From the NCBI RefSeq assembly GCF_000218685.1, contig NW_006763295.1, forward strand, positions 806,857 through 870,856: a DNA stretch of 64,000 nt, in the 5' to 3' direction. Made by a program: the position numbers and the translations under genes. The stretch is from Serpula lacrymans var. lacrymans S7.9. Taxonomy: Eukaryota; Basidiomycota; Agaricomycetes; Boletales; Serpulaceae. The notes under the pieces were generated by a model. That model saw only the letters and a list, made by a program, of their open reading frames with translations, did no database searches and was not told where the DNA came from. Shown here piece by piece: positions 53,186 through 64,000 of this stretch (the first letter of the stretch is position 1; the number at the start of each line of letters is the position of its first letter).

Positions 53186-55151
53186 TCAATACCGGTAGAC
53201 CCCTCCTCCCCCATAACCTGCACCTCCATAGCCTGCACCCCCATAACCCGCACCCCCATACCCTGGGTAGGCTCCTATGCTACTACCTGCAAAACCTCCG
53301 CCAGCGGGACCAAGACCGTAGCCACTTCTCGGTCCCATCATACCTCCTCCCATTCCTCCATTAACAGCTCCACCCGTCAAACCTCCAACTGCACCCCGCG
53401 CTAGCCCTCCCACCAACCCTCCCGCAGCACCTCCTATAGCACCAGCTGCGCCACCAACTGCTCCAGCCACGGCTCCCCCTATATTCCGCGCAGTCGAACC
53501 TGAGTCAACGCTCTTCGCCCGACGATGGTGGTGTCCAGTTGACGAGGATGAGCGATGCCGGTGGTGATGATGGTGGCGACGGGGAAGCATGATGGTGTTG
53601 GTCGTTCCTTGTGGATAGGCGCCTGCGCCGTAAGGCGAGACACCACCACCTGCATATATTGGAGAAGCGCCACCGTACATTGAACCAGGCATTGAACCAG
53701 GCATTGCACCAGGCATGGACCCGCCATAAGGGGATCCACCATACGGCGATCCGCCCATTCCCATCCCTGGAACACCAAGTTGAGCACCGTACCCAGCACC
53801 CATACCAGCACCACCCAAACCAGCGCCCATACCAACACCGCCCATGCTAGCACCGCCCATACCAGCACCCATACCAGCACCCGGTATTGGTACAGGGCTA
53901 GCTCCTCCATAACCTGGGTTGTATACAGTTGGAGGTAGGCCGTCATTCCTGAGTTGAATTACTGTAGGTCCAGACGAGTGTCTGTGGCGATGACGACGCC
54001 GAGGCCAGCCTATTTGGTTGTCCATGGCATAAGGATCTGCCATGCCGCCTGGATATCCGCCCATTCCGCCCATTCCTCCGGCTCCCATTCCTCCAGCTCC
54101 CATTCCTCCAGCTCCCATCATTCCGCCTCCCATCGACCCAGGAGTACCCATCCCCATTCCACCCATCCCCATGCCCCCCGCACCCATGCCACCTGCAAAG
54201 CCGCCTGGGCTCATCGCGCCTGCCATACCTGCACCTGCCATACCGCCATATGCGCCTGCGCCGAAGTCTTCGGTGTCCATACTCTACATAAAAGTTGCAT
54301 TAATATACTACAACTGGCACATGAAAAACTATTCGTACTTGACCGAAGATCAAAGAGGCCGTAGCAGCAGCCGACTCTGTGGCAGTCATCCGACCGTAAT
54401 TGTCCATAGCTCGACCTGAGTACTGGAAAAGTCGAGTAGCTAGAAGAACGTGTAAATTCACAAATCAGAAGTCGACATTGCATACATACTCTCTGCAACA
54501 GCCAGGCCAATGAGACCCTCTCTCTGCCGTTCAACGTCTGCGCCAAGCGGCTCATATAACGAACTATTGTGTATCCATATACGATATGATTCATATGCAG
54601 CAGCATGCCCAATTTCTGAAGGTGTCATTTGATTGAGTTGACCCTCGATAAACATAAAACATGATTAAATTAGCGTATATGCGTTGAAGAGCTAAAGGGG
54701 GACTCACGAGACCACCATAAGCTCGACGATGCCAGTGTCGAGCTTCGTGCATGCCAACACCCAGGCCGGCGATGCCAGAAACATCTCGTACTCGGCTGAA
54801 GGCTTGGTTGTACAGCGTCCTGGAAAAATGTGAGTCAGAACGACGAAACAACTTTCTACAAGAGGGTTTGCGGATGGAGATCATGCTCACGGGTCAGGTA
54901 CGGCAGCGTGAGCTCTGAAGAAATCGAGGCCACCCCCTTATGTGTTTATAACGATTAGTATTCGGACCACTGGACCTATGGAATCAACCTACACGACGGT
55001 TGAGGTTGGAAGTTTATTGGTGGAGGCGCGCCAAATTGGAGCTAATTGAAAGGCATGTCAGATTCGGCACAGTGAAGTGCAGATAGAGTTTTCAAAGTAC
55101 CTGTTCTGTTCCCCAGCCATTTAGATTGTTTTGATAGTAAGGATATGCCAT
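53186..55151 (-). CDS. Unknown protein: helical N-terminal domain plus Gly/Met-rich repeat tail
   Basis: Seven exons: 55101-55151, 54993-55041, 54891-54936, 54708-54819, 54490-54643, 54339-54439 and 53186-54283, giving 536 residues. The first 170 residues form a non-repetitive domain (LYNQAFSRVRDVSGIAGLGV, GMHEARHWHRRAYGG, TPSEIGHAAAYESYRIWIHN, EGLIGLAVAETTRLFQYSGR). The rest, almost all in one exon, is Gly/Met/Ala/Pro-rich with short repeats (GGMGAGGMGAGG, GSPYGGSPYGG, PGSMPGSM). Two His/Arg-rich islands occur (RRRHRHRHSS and RRHHHHHRHRSSSSTGHHHR), and it ends in GYGGAGYGG repeats. A minus-strand TATA box (TTATAAA near 55190) lies about 40 bp upstream of ATG 55149-55151. The tail resembles phase-separating or adhesive low-complexity proteins; function unknown. 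Confidence 0.8.
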
Positions 55152-56036
55152 TGTAAGTGGGGAAACGCGTGTCGAGTGTAGGTGCGCGTTTATAAGGACG
55201 AGTACCGGGTGAATTAGTCATGAAAATCTGATCTGAGAAGCTGGATAGCCATCTCCGCCATAGGACTAGTGTGTCTGAATTCTGTAATCTGAAGGTGGAG
55301 AGTCAGCTGGTTAGGGCAATAATGATGCGTATGACCTCACGTGGTTTACAGGATGTGCTCCAACGGGGATTATATAGAAAATGGCAGTGGCATGATGCTC
55401 CGTGCAGTGCACTGTCATAATCTACGGTGAACAAGCCAATCATGGGACAAGCATATCTCGAAGGCTCGCAATCTTATGTCTATGGTGTTTCGAAGCCATG
55501 GAGTGGGATATCGTCAACGTCGGATGCAAACCCTCTGGAGGAGTGGCTTCCTAGTATGCAAATTTCTGGCTTGCTTGGTCAGAAGACAATGAATAATTAA
55601 TTACCTCCATCGACACACAGATCAAAGCCAGGCCAGCAAGTATGTGTAGATGACCGTCGACGGTGATCACTGGCACATCCATCCTCTACTTCAAGGTTAG
55701 ATAAAAACGCGGGGCTTGTCAATGCTCAAAGTTTCTGAGGCGATGGGAACTACGAAAAACATATCAATTCAACAAGGCTATCCTTTACAATCAGTCTGGG
55801 AGAGTATGTAGGAGAGAGAGGCAGGTTTTTGAAGCGGTGTCAATGCATGACGACACTGGTTAAGGTCCCAGTGGTCAGCTCAGCACGTGATAGGCGCAAT
55901 TTTGAAGCTCCGTTCAAATCACAATGTGCTGCTCAAGCGCGCGCTTGTCGAATATACACCACATTCAGGCTAGGCTGCACACTGTTGCAAGCGACTTCAA
56001 AAATCAACATATTCTAGTGCGATATCAAATGGTGGA
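55152..56036. promoter_or_regulatory. Divergent promoter region, Gly/Met-rich gene and COG5
   Basis: 885 bp between divergent ATGs. The minus-strand TATA at about 55190 serves the Gly/Met-rich gene. No TATA is evident for COG5, fitting a housekeeping promoter. No other gene seen. Confidence 0.45.
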
Positions 56037-59000
56037 ATGACCGGTAATTATCTTTCTTACGCTCTAGCAAACTAAATTGACATTGTGCGGTAGACTACTC
56101 TGTCTTCGCTCGTCCTGATTTCGACGCCAACGATTATGCGAATGCCATACTTGCAGGAGAATCTTATCCCTCTCAACCAGGAAAAGCAACTGTTGGCACT
56201 TCTAAAAGCACTGCTCTAGAGCCCGCAAGAGAAGACATATCTGTCGCTATATCCAAGTTAAACCTTGGAATTGACGATGTGTCCAAGCAAATCAAGAATG
56301 TGGTGCGGTCTTGTACCTGAATCCTAGTTATTCGTGAATTTATGGGCAGTTCTGCATTTATAGGTCACTAATCATCACGAGCAATTGCTCGAGCAGGCAA
56401 CTAGCGTGAATGATCTCTCCGGTTCACTAACCTCCGTTCGACGAGGACTGAGCGAACTCGATACTTCTCTGGAGAAGTAAGTTTATATCATATATGTTTG
56501 GTCAGAAAGTATATAGGAACCTCACCTCAGGAACAATACTCCACAGACTTCGTCTGAAGATTCGCGTCCCTTACCAATCTCTGCAAGCACATGTCACACG
56601 ATTACAACGCTTGCAAGAAGCATCAGATATTCTCCGTCGAACATCACGCTTCGTTGTCCTAGCTAGGAGACTGGAAATACAAATGTCAGAAATGGCAAAA
56701 TTCGATGGTGATACAGAGGCCAGCTACAGCAGCACAAATCAATCAATCGACCTGAATGGATCTACGCTGGGCGCAGACTCTCTCACCGCCTTGGATCACG
56801 AAACGGAGAAGGAGCGCACGATAGCGAAAGCAGCACTCAGTGTTGCTGAATTGGGTGAGAGTCGTGTTTTACACGTGTATTTATTAAGTGTCACTTATCT
56901 GACATTCTTCAATCAGTGGCGCTATTGGATAGTTCAGTTGGCGCTTCGAATAATGTATCCGAAGGCAAATGGTCCAACTTGGATAGGGTGCCAATTTCAG
57001 ACACCGATATTCATGGGAATGTCTCGTTGAGGTCTGTTGATGCCGTGGCAGACCGTGTCTTGTTTATTGAAGACGCTCGTACGAAAGTCACTACGGAAAT
57101 GGAGCATATGGTACTGGCTGGGCTCACAAGTTTGGTAAATGTTACTCCCTCCCCTGTCTTTTGACGCTCTCTTGGCAATGTTTACTAATTTTCCCCATCA
57201 GAATCAATCCATGTTGGCTTCTTCTCTGCAAACAGCTTACAACCTACGGGTCCTGCCAAGACTTGTGAATAGTTTGGTACTCGATCTGTCGGATGCCGTG
57301 GAAGATAGGATACGCAGTGCCTTTGATCTGTCACGAATATCAAAGGAAGTTGTGGCGAAAGGTTAGATTTGAGTTGTTATATCTGTTTATGGTTGTGGAA
57401 TTGTGCTGAGCATTATACTGACTGATTTCCGTCAGATTCTCCTTCCCAAAGTCTTATGTACAAATCACGTGTTAGAACTGAACCAACTAACATAACCGCT
57501 CCTCAGTGGACAGCAGCTTTATGGAGTCGTCTTGACACACTCATAGAAGAATTGACAAGTTGTTGTATCAAGGTGAGCGGTTAAACTCTATGAAATGTCA
57601 TTTTGCGGGCGCCTTTACCACTATCATGTCAATTGACCTACATATGTTCTATATTTGAATAACTGCTCACTCGATATCAACTAGGTATATACATTGGAAA
57701 GGGTCCTGAAACTCAAAAAGGACGCAGCGTCCCAAACGGTGTTTTTAGATGAGGCTATGGAGGTGGGTCTTATCTGGGCGGGGTTTTCCCGACTATTCGA
57801 TATCAGATGGTGATCTAATGTGACATCCTAAATTAACGGAAATGGCCATAGATGTTGGAAAACAAACCTAGTGCTACTTTCTGGACCTCTCTCAGTCGCG
57901 CTCTAGAGAAATATGCCAGGGACGCTGCAAAAGGTAAATGTGAATGCCATCACACATGGATCAATCGTTCATCACCGCTCATCTCAATAGGTTCTACCTT
58001 CTTACAGCAGACATTAAGCGCAGGATATCCCAAATTGTTACGGCTGTTTCATGAGTTCTTCGCCAAAATTGCAGTGCACACCGATACCGTGTATACCTCG
58101 ACATATCAGAGGTTCGTACCTTGCTTGGCCAGCCAAATTTCTCTTATTCTTGGAGATCAAATAATATTTTACTCATTTCAACTTCAGCCCAGAAACAGTT
58201 CTGGTCTTACGTGCGCTATCCAATTTCGAAGCGCTGTACCTTTCGCGCTCTTCGAACAAATTGAATGAGGCTGTAGGCCAGGCTTTTGCAGGTGGTGCTC
58301 GAGCACCGCCTGGGATGAATGAAGGCATCAATATTGCCCGTGCTGTTGCGAATGAACTGGACTCTGCGCGCTTCGATCCACTGCTGACCTTGTCCGTGGC
58401 CAAAAATGCCCTGTCTAGCCTCGACATGTTCTTGTCGAGAACTGATGGATTAGTGAGGATTTCGAGTTAAAGTGACTTGCCAAACACATGCTGATCTCCT
58501 TGTGGTATACTTCTCCTTCTCCTGAAAGATTTCAAGAGATCGGTCGGCAGTTACGTTGGTCGGTCCCACTGCCACCCCCCAACAAGTTGTCAATGGTCAA
58601 GTCGCGACGTGTTTGTACCACTGCTGGTCAAGACTAGAAAAACTTGAAGGTGAACATGCAGAGAATACGTATGGCATAATTAAAAAATCTGTAGAGGTAA
58701 ATTCAATCTTTGCAATAACCTTTATATAACTTTCTGAATGGTTTCAACTATATTACAGAGCATACATGATGCTTTTGAACGCATGGCCAATCCTCTCTTG
58801 GTTTCTATTCGCCGTGAGCTAGGTGCTATCATCGCTAGATTACACAGACTGGACTTTCGGAAGTCTGTGGATCCTATGGCAGGTATGGCAGGACCTAGTC
58901 TATACATGAAAGACCTCGTAGAAAAACTTTCGTACATCAAAATGGAGATACTGCCTCAGTATAACATCCCAGAGGCTGTTAAAACCTGGTGAGTTTTCTT

Positions 59001-59628
59001 CTTTCCTAACCTGTTTATTATTCGGTCTGAGTCTTCTATATCAAGGGTTGTCTCCATTGTCAAATTTGTCATAAGGACCTTCGTTCTCCATGCATCTATT
59101 GCCAAGCCATTAGGAGAGAGTGGAAAGTTACAACTAACGAGTGATATGACCGAGCTTGAGTTTGCATTGAGTGCATTCTTGGTGGGAAACCAGCAAAGTA
59201 AACGTGGAGGCAATTTGGAGAGTGTTGGAGATGAATATAAATCGTTAAGAGCTATGCGGTAACTCAAAATTTCACCCGAAACACTTTTCGAAATTACTAA
59301 TGATAATGTTTCCAGCCCTCTGTTGTTCCTTGATAATGCAATGCTGACATCTGCAGAGCGAACAGCAGGATTGCCTCGTCTCGTAGTTCTGCATCACATC
59401 CTCGTTCGTTCGCCTATACCCCTCCCACACACTCTGCACGGCTGGCAGGAAGCTGAATACGTTCGCTGGGTAGACGAACATTCCGAGGAGGAGGCATGGA
59501 CACTGGTAGAGAGCGGCCTCTCCCATTGGGAGAAGATGAGAGAAATTGAGGGTGCTGACACCAAGGATGCTAAGGAGTACATAGATTTGGCACAAGCTGT
59601 GTTGAGTAATATCAAGCGTATATCATAA
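56037..59628 (+). CDS. COG5: Conserved oligomeric Golgi complex subunit 5
   Basis: Fifteen exons: 56037-56043, 56094-56302, 56364-56476, 56547-56854, 56917-57134, 57202-57361, 57436-57572, 57685-57762, 57852-57933, 57991-58111, 58188-58452, 58529-58696, 58759-58988, 59046-59258 and 59316-59628, giving 873 residues (human about 840). COG tethers retrograde vesicles at the Golgi; COG5 belongs to lobe B. Recognisable stretches are DYSVFARPDFDANDYANAIL, then the coiled-coil N-terminus with NHHEQLLEQATSVNDLSGSL and KLRLKIRVPYQSLQAHVTRL, the helical body NQSMLASSLQTAYNLRVLPR, and RDRSAVTLVGPTATPQQVVN. The first coding exon is only 7 nt: an upstream ATG (56030) stops at once, so ATG 56037-56039 is the start. 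Confidence 0.94.
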
Positions 59629-59913
59629 TATTTTCCTTTGTCGCGCACCTTGCCAGGACTGCCAACTGACCTTGTATCACCATTGAGGCGTCTCTGCTAC
59701 CTTAGGTGTAGTAGACGTAGCATGAGGCTTGCCGACTGCCTGTGGGGTTATTCACAGTGAACAGAAAGCTTGGATGAGCGTTCCTAGTCGTCCAAATATG
59801 GTGCGCTTAACTAATCCGGAGTGCTAAATGTTTACTTTCCCAGTTTGGTATGACTCGGAAATATACTTTTTGACTCTGACTCAAAAAGTTGCAAAGGTTT
59901 TCTCTTAACCACA

Positions 59914-61122
59914 ATGTTCGCTCTGAGATCGCGTCTGGCAACCAGGGCGGCAACGCCACGCTTTTTCTCGTCCACACTGCGTGCCAGAGGGCCAGAGGAC
60001 CCGCCCAAGCCTCCTCGCTCGATAGATGACTCCACCTCAGCCCTGGAGTATAAGAGAACACAGAGGATACGCCCTCCTCCCTTACCTGCAATGGACCTTC
60101 CACGTTCTAGGACAGCAGAGGAAGCCGTGACCAACATTCTTTACAACACCCCTCCTCCAAGTCTCCAACCGTTCAAAAAGTAAGTGATTGAGGACTTGCA
60201 ATCGAAAGATGCCAATGTGCCAATGAATTTTTATAACAGGCATATTCTCAACTGTCTCGTTCAAAATGAGCCTGGTGTGCTCTCACGTGTATCAGGGATC
60301 TTAGCTGGTCGCGGATTCAACATCGACTCCTTGGTTGTGTGCCGGACAGAAATCCGTGATTTGAGTCGCATGTCTATCGTACTCAGCGGGCAGGATGGTG
60401 TCGTAGAGCAAGCCAGAAGGCAGCTGGAGGACCTTGTGAGTCAGACCTTTGCGCGGTGGGGAGCATATCCTTTCCTAGACTTACGCGGCATTTCTAGGTT
60501 CCTGTGTGGGCTGTCCTGGACTACACGGATACACGCGTTATTACCCGTGAACTGCTGCTCGTGAAGGTCTCTATTTTAGGCCCAGAGTACCTAGAGGAGC
60601 AATTCGTTGGCGGCCCGACGCATGAAGTGCGCAGGGGTCAAAACAGTGCGCCCGCCTCGGGAGACCACCCTTCAAAACTCGAAAAAGAGATGACATTAGC
60701 TCAGAACTTCGAGCGAAGTGCTCATCCTGAGCAAACAAGTGCAGCTGAAACTGTTGCACCCTTGCCTTTAACACCGTCTGAGGCTCTGCGTCACAAACAC
60801 CAGCACTTACATTCTATCTCTGTACTGGCCAACCAGTTCAATGCCAAGATCGTGGATGTTAGTGAAAATAGCATCATCGTAGAGTTGACGGCCAAGACTA
60901 ACCGTGTCGAGGCCTTCTTGAGCCTGCTCAAACCGTTTGGAATATTGGAGTCTGCTCGTACTGGTAAGACACGTTCATAACATCGTGAAGAGCGTTGATT
61001 TAAATTTTATCCAAGGTTTGATGGCAATGCCTCGCACTCCAATTGCCAGATCACCAGAAGACTCTGATGATCCTGCAGACCAGTCTGGACCGGTTGACGC
61101 AAGCCTCCTCCCCCCCGGTTAA
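59914..61122 (+). CDS. ILV6: Acetolactate synthase regulatory (small) subunit
   Basis: Four exons: 59914-60179, 60240-60435, 60498-60963 and 61016-61122, giving 344 residues. ILV6 binds the catalytic ILV2 subunit in mitochondria, activates it and confers valine feedback inhibition in branched-chain amino-acid synthesis. A presequence (MFALRSRLATRAATPRFFSS) is followed by the N-terminal ACT domain (HILNCLVQNEPGVLSRVSGI, LAGRGFNIDSLVVCRTE). Next come VPVWAVLDYTDTRVITRELL and, after a fungal-type insertion, the second ACT-like part (HLHSISVLANQFNAKIVDVS, AFLSLLKPFGILESARTG). The order and length match fungal homologues. The start lies 286 bp after the COG5 stop on the same strand. Confidence 0.95.
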
Positions 61123-61441
61123 GAATAACCTTCATATGTTGACTAGTGATATCTCTACGGATATATAGCGCAGCTTTGGATTTCCCCGTTTTTTGGTTAT
61201 CGACAACACAGAAAGTATGATTGGTTTATACAGCAGGCCGTCATGTAATAAAAAGGTTTCAGAGGATAAAAAGGTACAACACCTATACAGCCAGAGTTTC
61301 ACAATCCGTTAGTGAACCATCAGCAAGTTACAACGATCATCCGTACACTACGATACGATATATAAACCACAGCTTAAGTCTACAAAATTGGTCCGACACG
61401 GTCCCAGCGAGAAAGCGTCATTAGTTATTAAAGTTATGCTA
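61123..61441. other. Intergenic between convergent ILV6 and PDK1-type kinase genes
   Basis: 319 bp, no gene seen; AT-rich 3' regions of two convergent genes. Confidence 0.5.
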
Positions 61442-64000
61442 CTATGTCTGTAATTTGGAATTTTGAGTCTTTCCAGCTTGTCCATGAGATTCAAGAATTT
61501 CATTTATCTTCGCAACCCAGGACGAAGAAAGTGACGCAGCCTCCGTTGCATACGTTTGGGATTTCGTTGACTAAACCGTTTATATTAGTGCTTATCATCA
61601 GGACCAGAGGTATGTGAGATCGTACAGTTAAGACAACGAATTCCCTCTCGCCTTTGGGCTCGGCGCTTAAAACCACACTACGTTGCTCTTTCTCCTTCTC
61701 TTTCCCCGTCCCTTTCTCCGATGCTTTGAATATAAGCTCAGATTTTATAGAGATTTCTCGGGGCCCAATATATTGCTTTAAACAGAGCAAGCGATTGTTA
61801 GTGAGGAGTAACTGCCGTGCCTTTGGTTTCATGGGTGATACAGGAATTGGTAATCGCAGCCTGCTTCCTCGCCGCTTGGGCGAACGTGCTTCGACTCGTG
61901 TATTCAATATAATGTTCTCTCCTGGATGCAAAACTGAGGACCTGGTAAACAGAAAAAATTAAATGGTGTAAGGGGGCAATGAGATCCGTGTAAGGGATGC
62001 TTGCCAGTCATTAGAGAAACCGTTGCCTTGCACAGGCGTCTGGACGCGATTTCTGCCTCGGTTCATAACCATGGCTTCTAGCGCTGCTCCGAGTTTCTCT
62101 ATCGGACTTCCATCTGAGGAACTCGTCCCTGAGCCTGTCCCAGCATCAGGTACTGGTATGGGAACCGTCAATGTGTGTGGTCCCCCAGTACTTGTGCACG
62201 TCTCAGTAATCCCATTGCTCGTTATAGTAGCCGTATCCCCTTCGCCTGAGCTCATTTGCTTCGGCACCATTAGAGTCTGAGCATATTGCGGCACCTCGCC
62301 TGTAGGCCCCACCTCTTCTGCAAAATCATGCCCATTTACAACATGCCCATTCTGACCCGAGTTCTGCTTGTAAATTTCATACTCCGTACCTTCCCCATCG
62401 TGTGCCCATTGCAGCTCATCTTCTCCCTGCATACTGTTCCCTACTAGGGCATCCCAGGTAGACCCAACTTCTTCCCAGTTTTGGTCGTCTCCACGAGCGA
62501 TGGGGAGGTCCTTCTTGACCAAGCCAGCTTCGGGTGGTGGTGCTGGATCCGTCCACAGTGTGGACCAGTTGATCGTGGCAAAGAAAGGGTGGGAACGAAG
62601 TGCTTGTCGGTCATTCACGCTCCCAGGAGCACCTACGCCTAAGCGGGCAGACGGGTCTCGAACCTATCCAAGATTTGCACCTTTGACTAATGTGGACAAC
62701 TAAACAAATGGACATACCAGCAGCTTCTGCACTATGTCTTTTGCTTCTTCATCGAAGCCATCCGGAAATGAGTAATCGAGTTGTTTGATCTTCTGCCACG
62801 TGTAGTACTCCGATAGGCCTTGGAACGCAAATCTTCCTGCAATCATTTGGTATATTATGCACCCCAGCGACCATAGGTCAGAACTGAATGGGGGATGTTA
62901 CCGATTATAACTACAACCAAACTGAATTGTACACACCTCTTGCTAGTCTCACCCGACTCTAGCAACTCTGGAGATACATACTGAGCGGTACCTACGAAAG
63001 ATTTCGCGCGATCCACTAGAAGAGCGTCAGATACAAGGATTATGGACGAAATGAGCCTACAGACCACTTGGTTCCAGAAGTTTGCCGGTGCCGAAATCCG
63101 TAAGCTTTATCCGAAAAGCATCATCCAACAAAAGATTTTCTGGCTTTAAATCCCTGTATTTCTATTGAGAATATGGATACCCAGAGGGTACATCAAAACC
63201 AACCTATGGATGACGTCCTTGGAGTGCATATACTCCACGGCATCAACGATCTGAGCCGCATAATATCTCGCACAGGTTGTAGATAGAGAACCTAATCGGG
63301 ATATGCATGTTTGCATCTCCCCATTTGTGGCAAGATCAAGGACGAAAACTAAGAAAACAATAACCTTGAACATGTAGATGATCCTGTTATCTTGAGGGCT
63401 TACATAAACTCCATTCATCTTGAAATGTCCAGTGTAGGTGGACTATGCCCGGGTGACCCGCACCTAGTTTGACTAGAGTATTTTTCTCCGCAAGAGCAAC
63501 CGGAAGTTTTTGCTTGCGTTTCAGATGGCCCTTATCGAGGATCTTTATTGCATACTGCTGCCCTGAACCACGATGCGTTGCACGCTTCACCTACGTTATA
63601 TGAATTGTCAGCACGTCCGTCCGGGCGGGTACAGGCGAGGCTAGGACGGACCTCAGAGTAAGAGCCCTCGCCGAGAGTTTCCCCAAACTCGAAATCCTCA
63701 GCACAAATACGACTAACGGAATGATTGCGGGTTTTCGAAGCTGAGCGATTGCGCGATTTCGACCGCGCCTTTATTGCTACACGCTGAGCCTCTGTTAATT
63801 CCGCCTCAGCGTTTAGGGTGCCGTTAGAAAAACCCAGGTCCTTTGTAAGGTATGCTGGTGGGCGGGAAACGATAGGAGTGGGGGACTGGGGACTTCTTGA
63901 GCGAGGAGAAGAAAATGTACGTATTGGACGAGGCCGTGGGGTTTTCAGGAGTAAAGAAGGGGTTGACTCAGAATCCGAAGAGGAGGATATGACCGAAGCA
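61442..64000 (-). CDS. PDK1-type protein kinase (Pkh/Ksg1 family), 5' end outside window
   Basis: Visible exons from the right edge: 63652-64000 (partial), 63404-63590, 63204-63348, 63065-63153, 62937-63015, 62718-62883, 62005-62663, 61626-61941 and 61442-61570, about 700 residues. PDK1-type kinases phosphorylate the activation loop of AGC kinases; in fungi they act in sphingolipid and cell-wall signalling. Motifs in order: [83 protein letters not shown], and [20 protein letters not shown] (activation loop typical of PDK1). The C-terminal PH domain contains [20 protein letters not shown] and ends in [13 protein letters not shown]. The intron 61942-62004 is GC-AG (donor TG|GCAAGC). The disordered Ser/Arg-rich N-terminus continues beyond base 64000. 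Confidence 0.94.

Noticed and set aside
53954..54419. Pro/Ile-rich and Ser/His-rich plus-strand open frames
   Set aside because: They are antisense shadows of the Gly/Met-rich repeats of the minus-strand gene.
1..64000. CRISPR array or prokaryotic operon structure
   Set aside because: Intron-rich eukaryotic genes throughout; no regularly spaced short repeats were seen.

Overview
The window is nuclear DNA of a filamentous basidiomycete, most likely an Agaricomycete. Genes are broken by many short introns (mostly 49-75 bp, GT-AG with a few GC-AG), several exons are only 7-16 nt, and the mobile elements are types seen in mushroom genomes (chromodomain Ty3/gypsy, Helitron, and a basidiomycete DNA-transposon protein). 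Gene models were built by hand-splicing so that reading frame and family motifs stay continuous. Exon lists are in the evidence fields; no transcript data were available.

Left gene block (1-21.2 kb): the 3' end of an unknown gene; an unknown protein with a C-terminal tail on a separate exon; a secreted Cys-rich single-pass membrane protein; TFIIH subunit Ssl1/p44; a Tcp11/Sok1 protein; a NIPA-type Mg2+ transporter; a small unknown protein; a eukaryotic DUF262 (ParB-like) protein; DCC1 of the Ctf18 clamp loader; a mitochondrial MMT-type cation efflux protein; an iron-ADH/maleylacetate-reductase-type enzyme; and an F-box-like protein.

Transposon island (about 21.5-38.25 kb): no host gene was recognised in about 17 kb. 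A degenerate Helitron helicase on the minus strand is split by a 1.8-kb LTR-like repeat (R1), flanked by GCGG on both sides. That R1 copy is itself split by a chromodomain retrotransposon with 359-bp LTRs that read as identical and a CTGGG target duplication. A second R1 copy sits in a 0.7-kb LTR (R2), and two R2 copies bracket a patchwork of gag and transposase fragments. The history is Helitron, then R1, then the chromovirus as the youngest event.

Right gene block (38.4-64 kb): a flavin-reductase-domain protein; a 1696-residue Sec7/PH protein lacking the usual Sec7 catalytic motif; the CK2 alpha catalytic subunit; a WHPDRF-motif coiled-coil protein; a tRNA-like remnant; a secreted GH5 endo-beta-mannanase with 15 exons; a Gly/Met-rich protein; COG5 of the Golgi tethering complex; the ILV6 acetolactate synthase regulatory subunit; and a PDK1-type kinase that runs off the right edge.

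The genes are mostly independent housekeeping functions (transcription and repair, cohesion, Golgi traffic, signalling, amino-acid synthesis, ion transport), not an operon-like or secondary-metabolite cluster. I found no CRISPR array and no convincing functional tRNA or rRNA gene.
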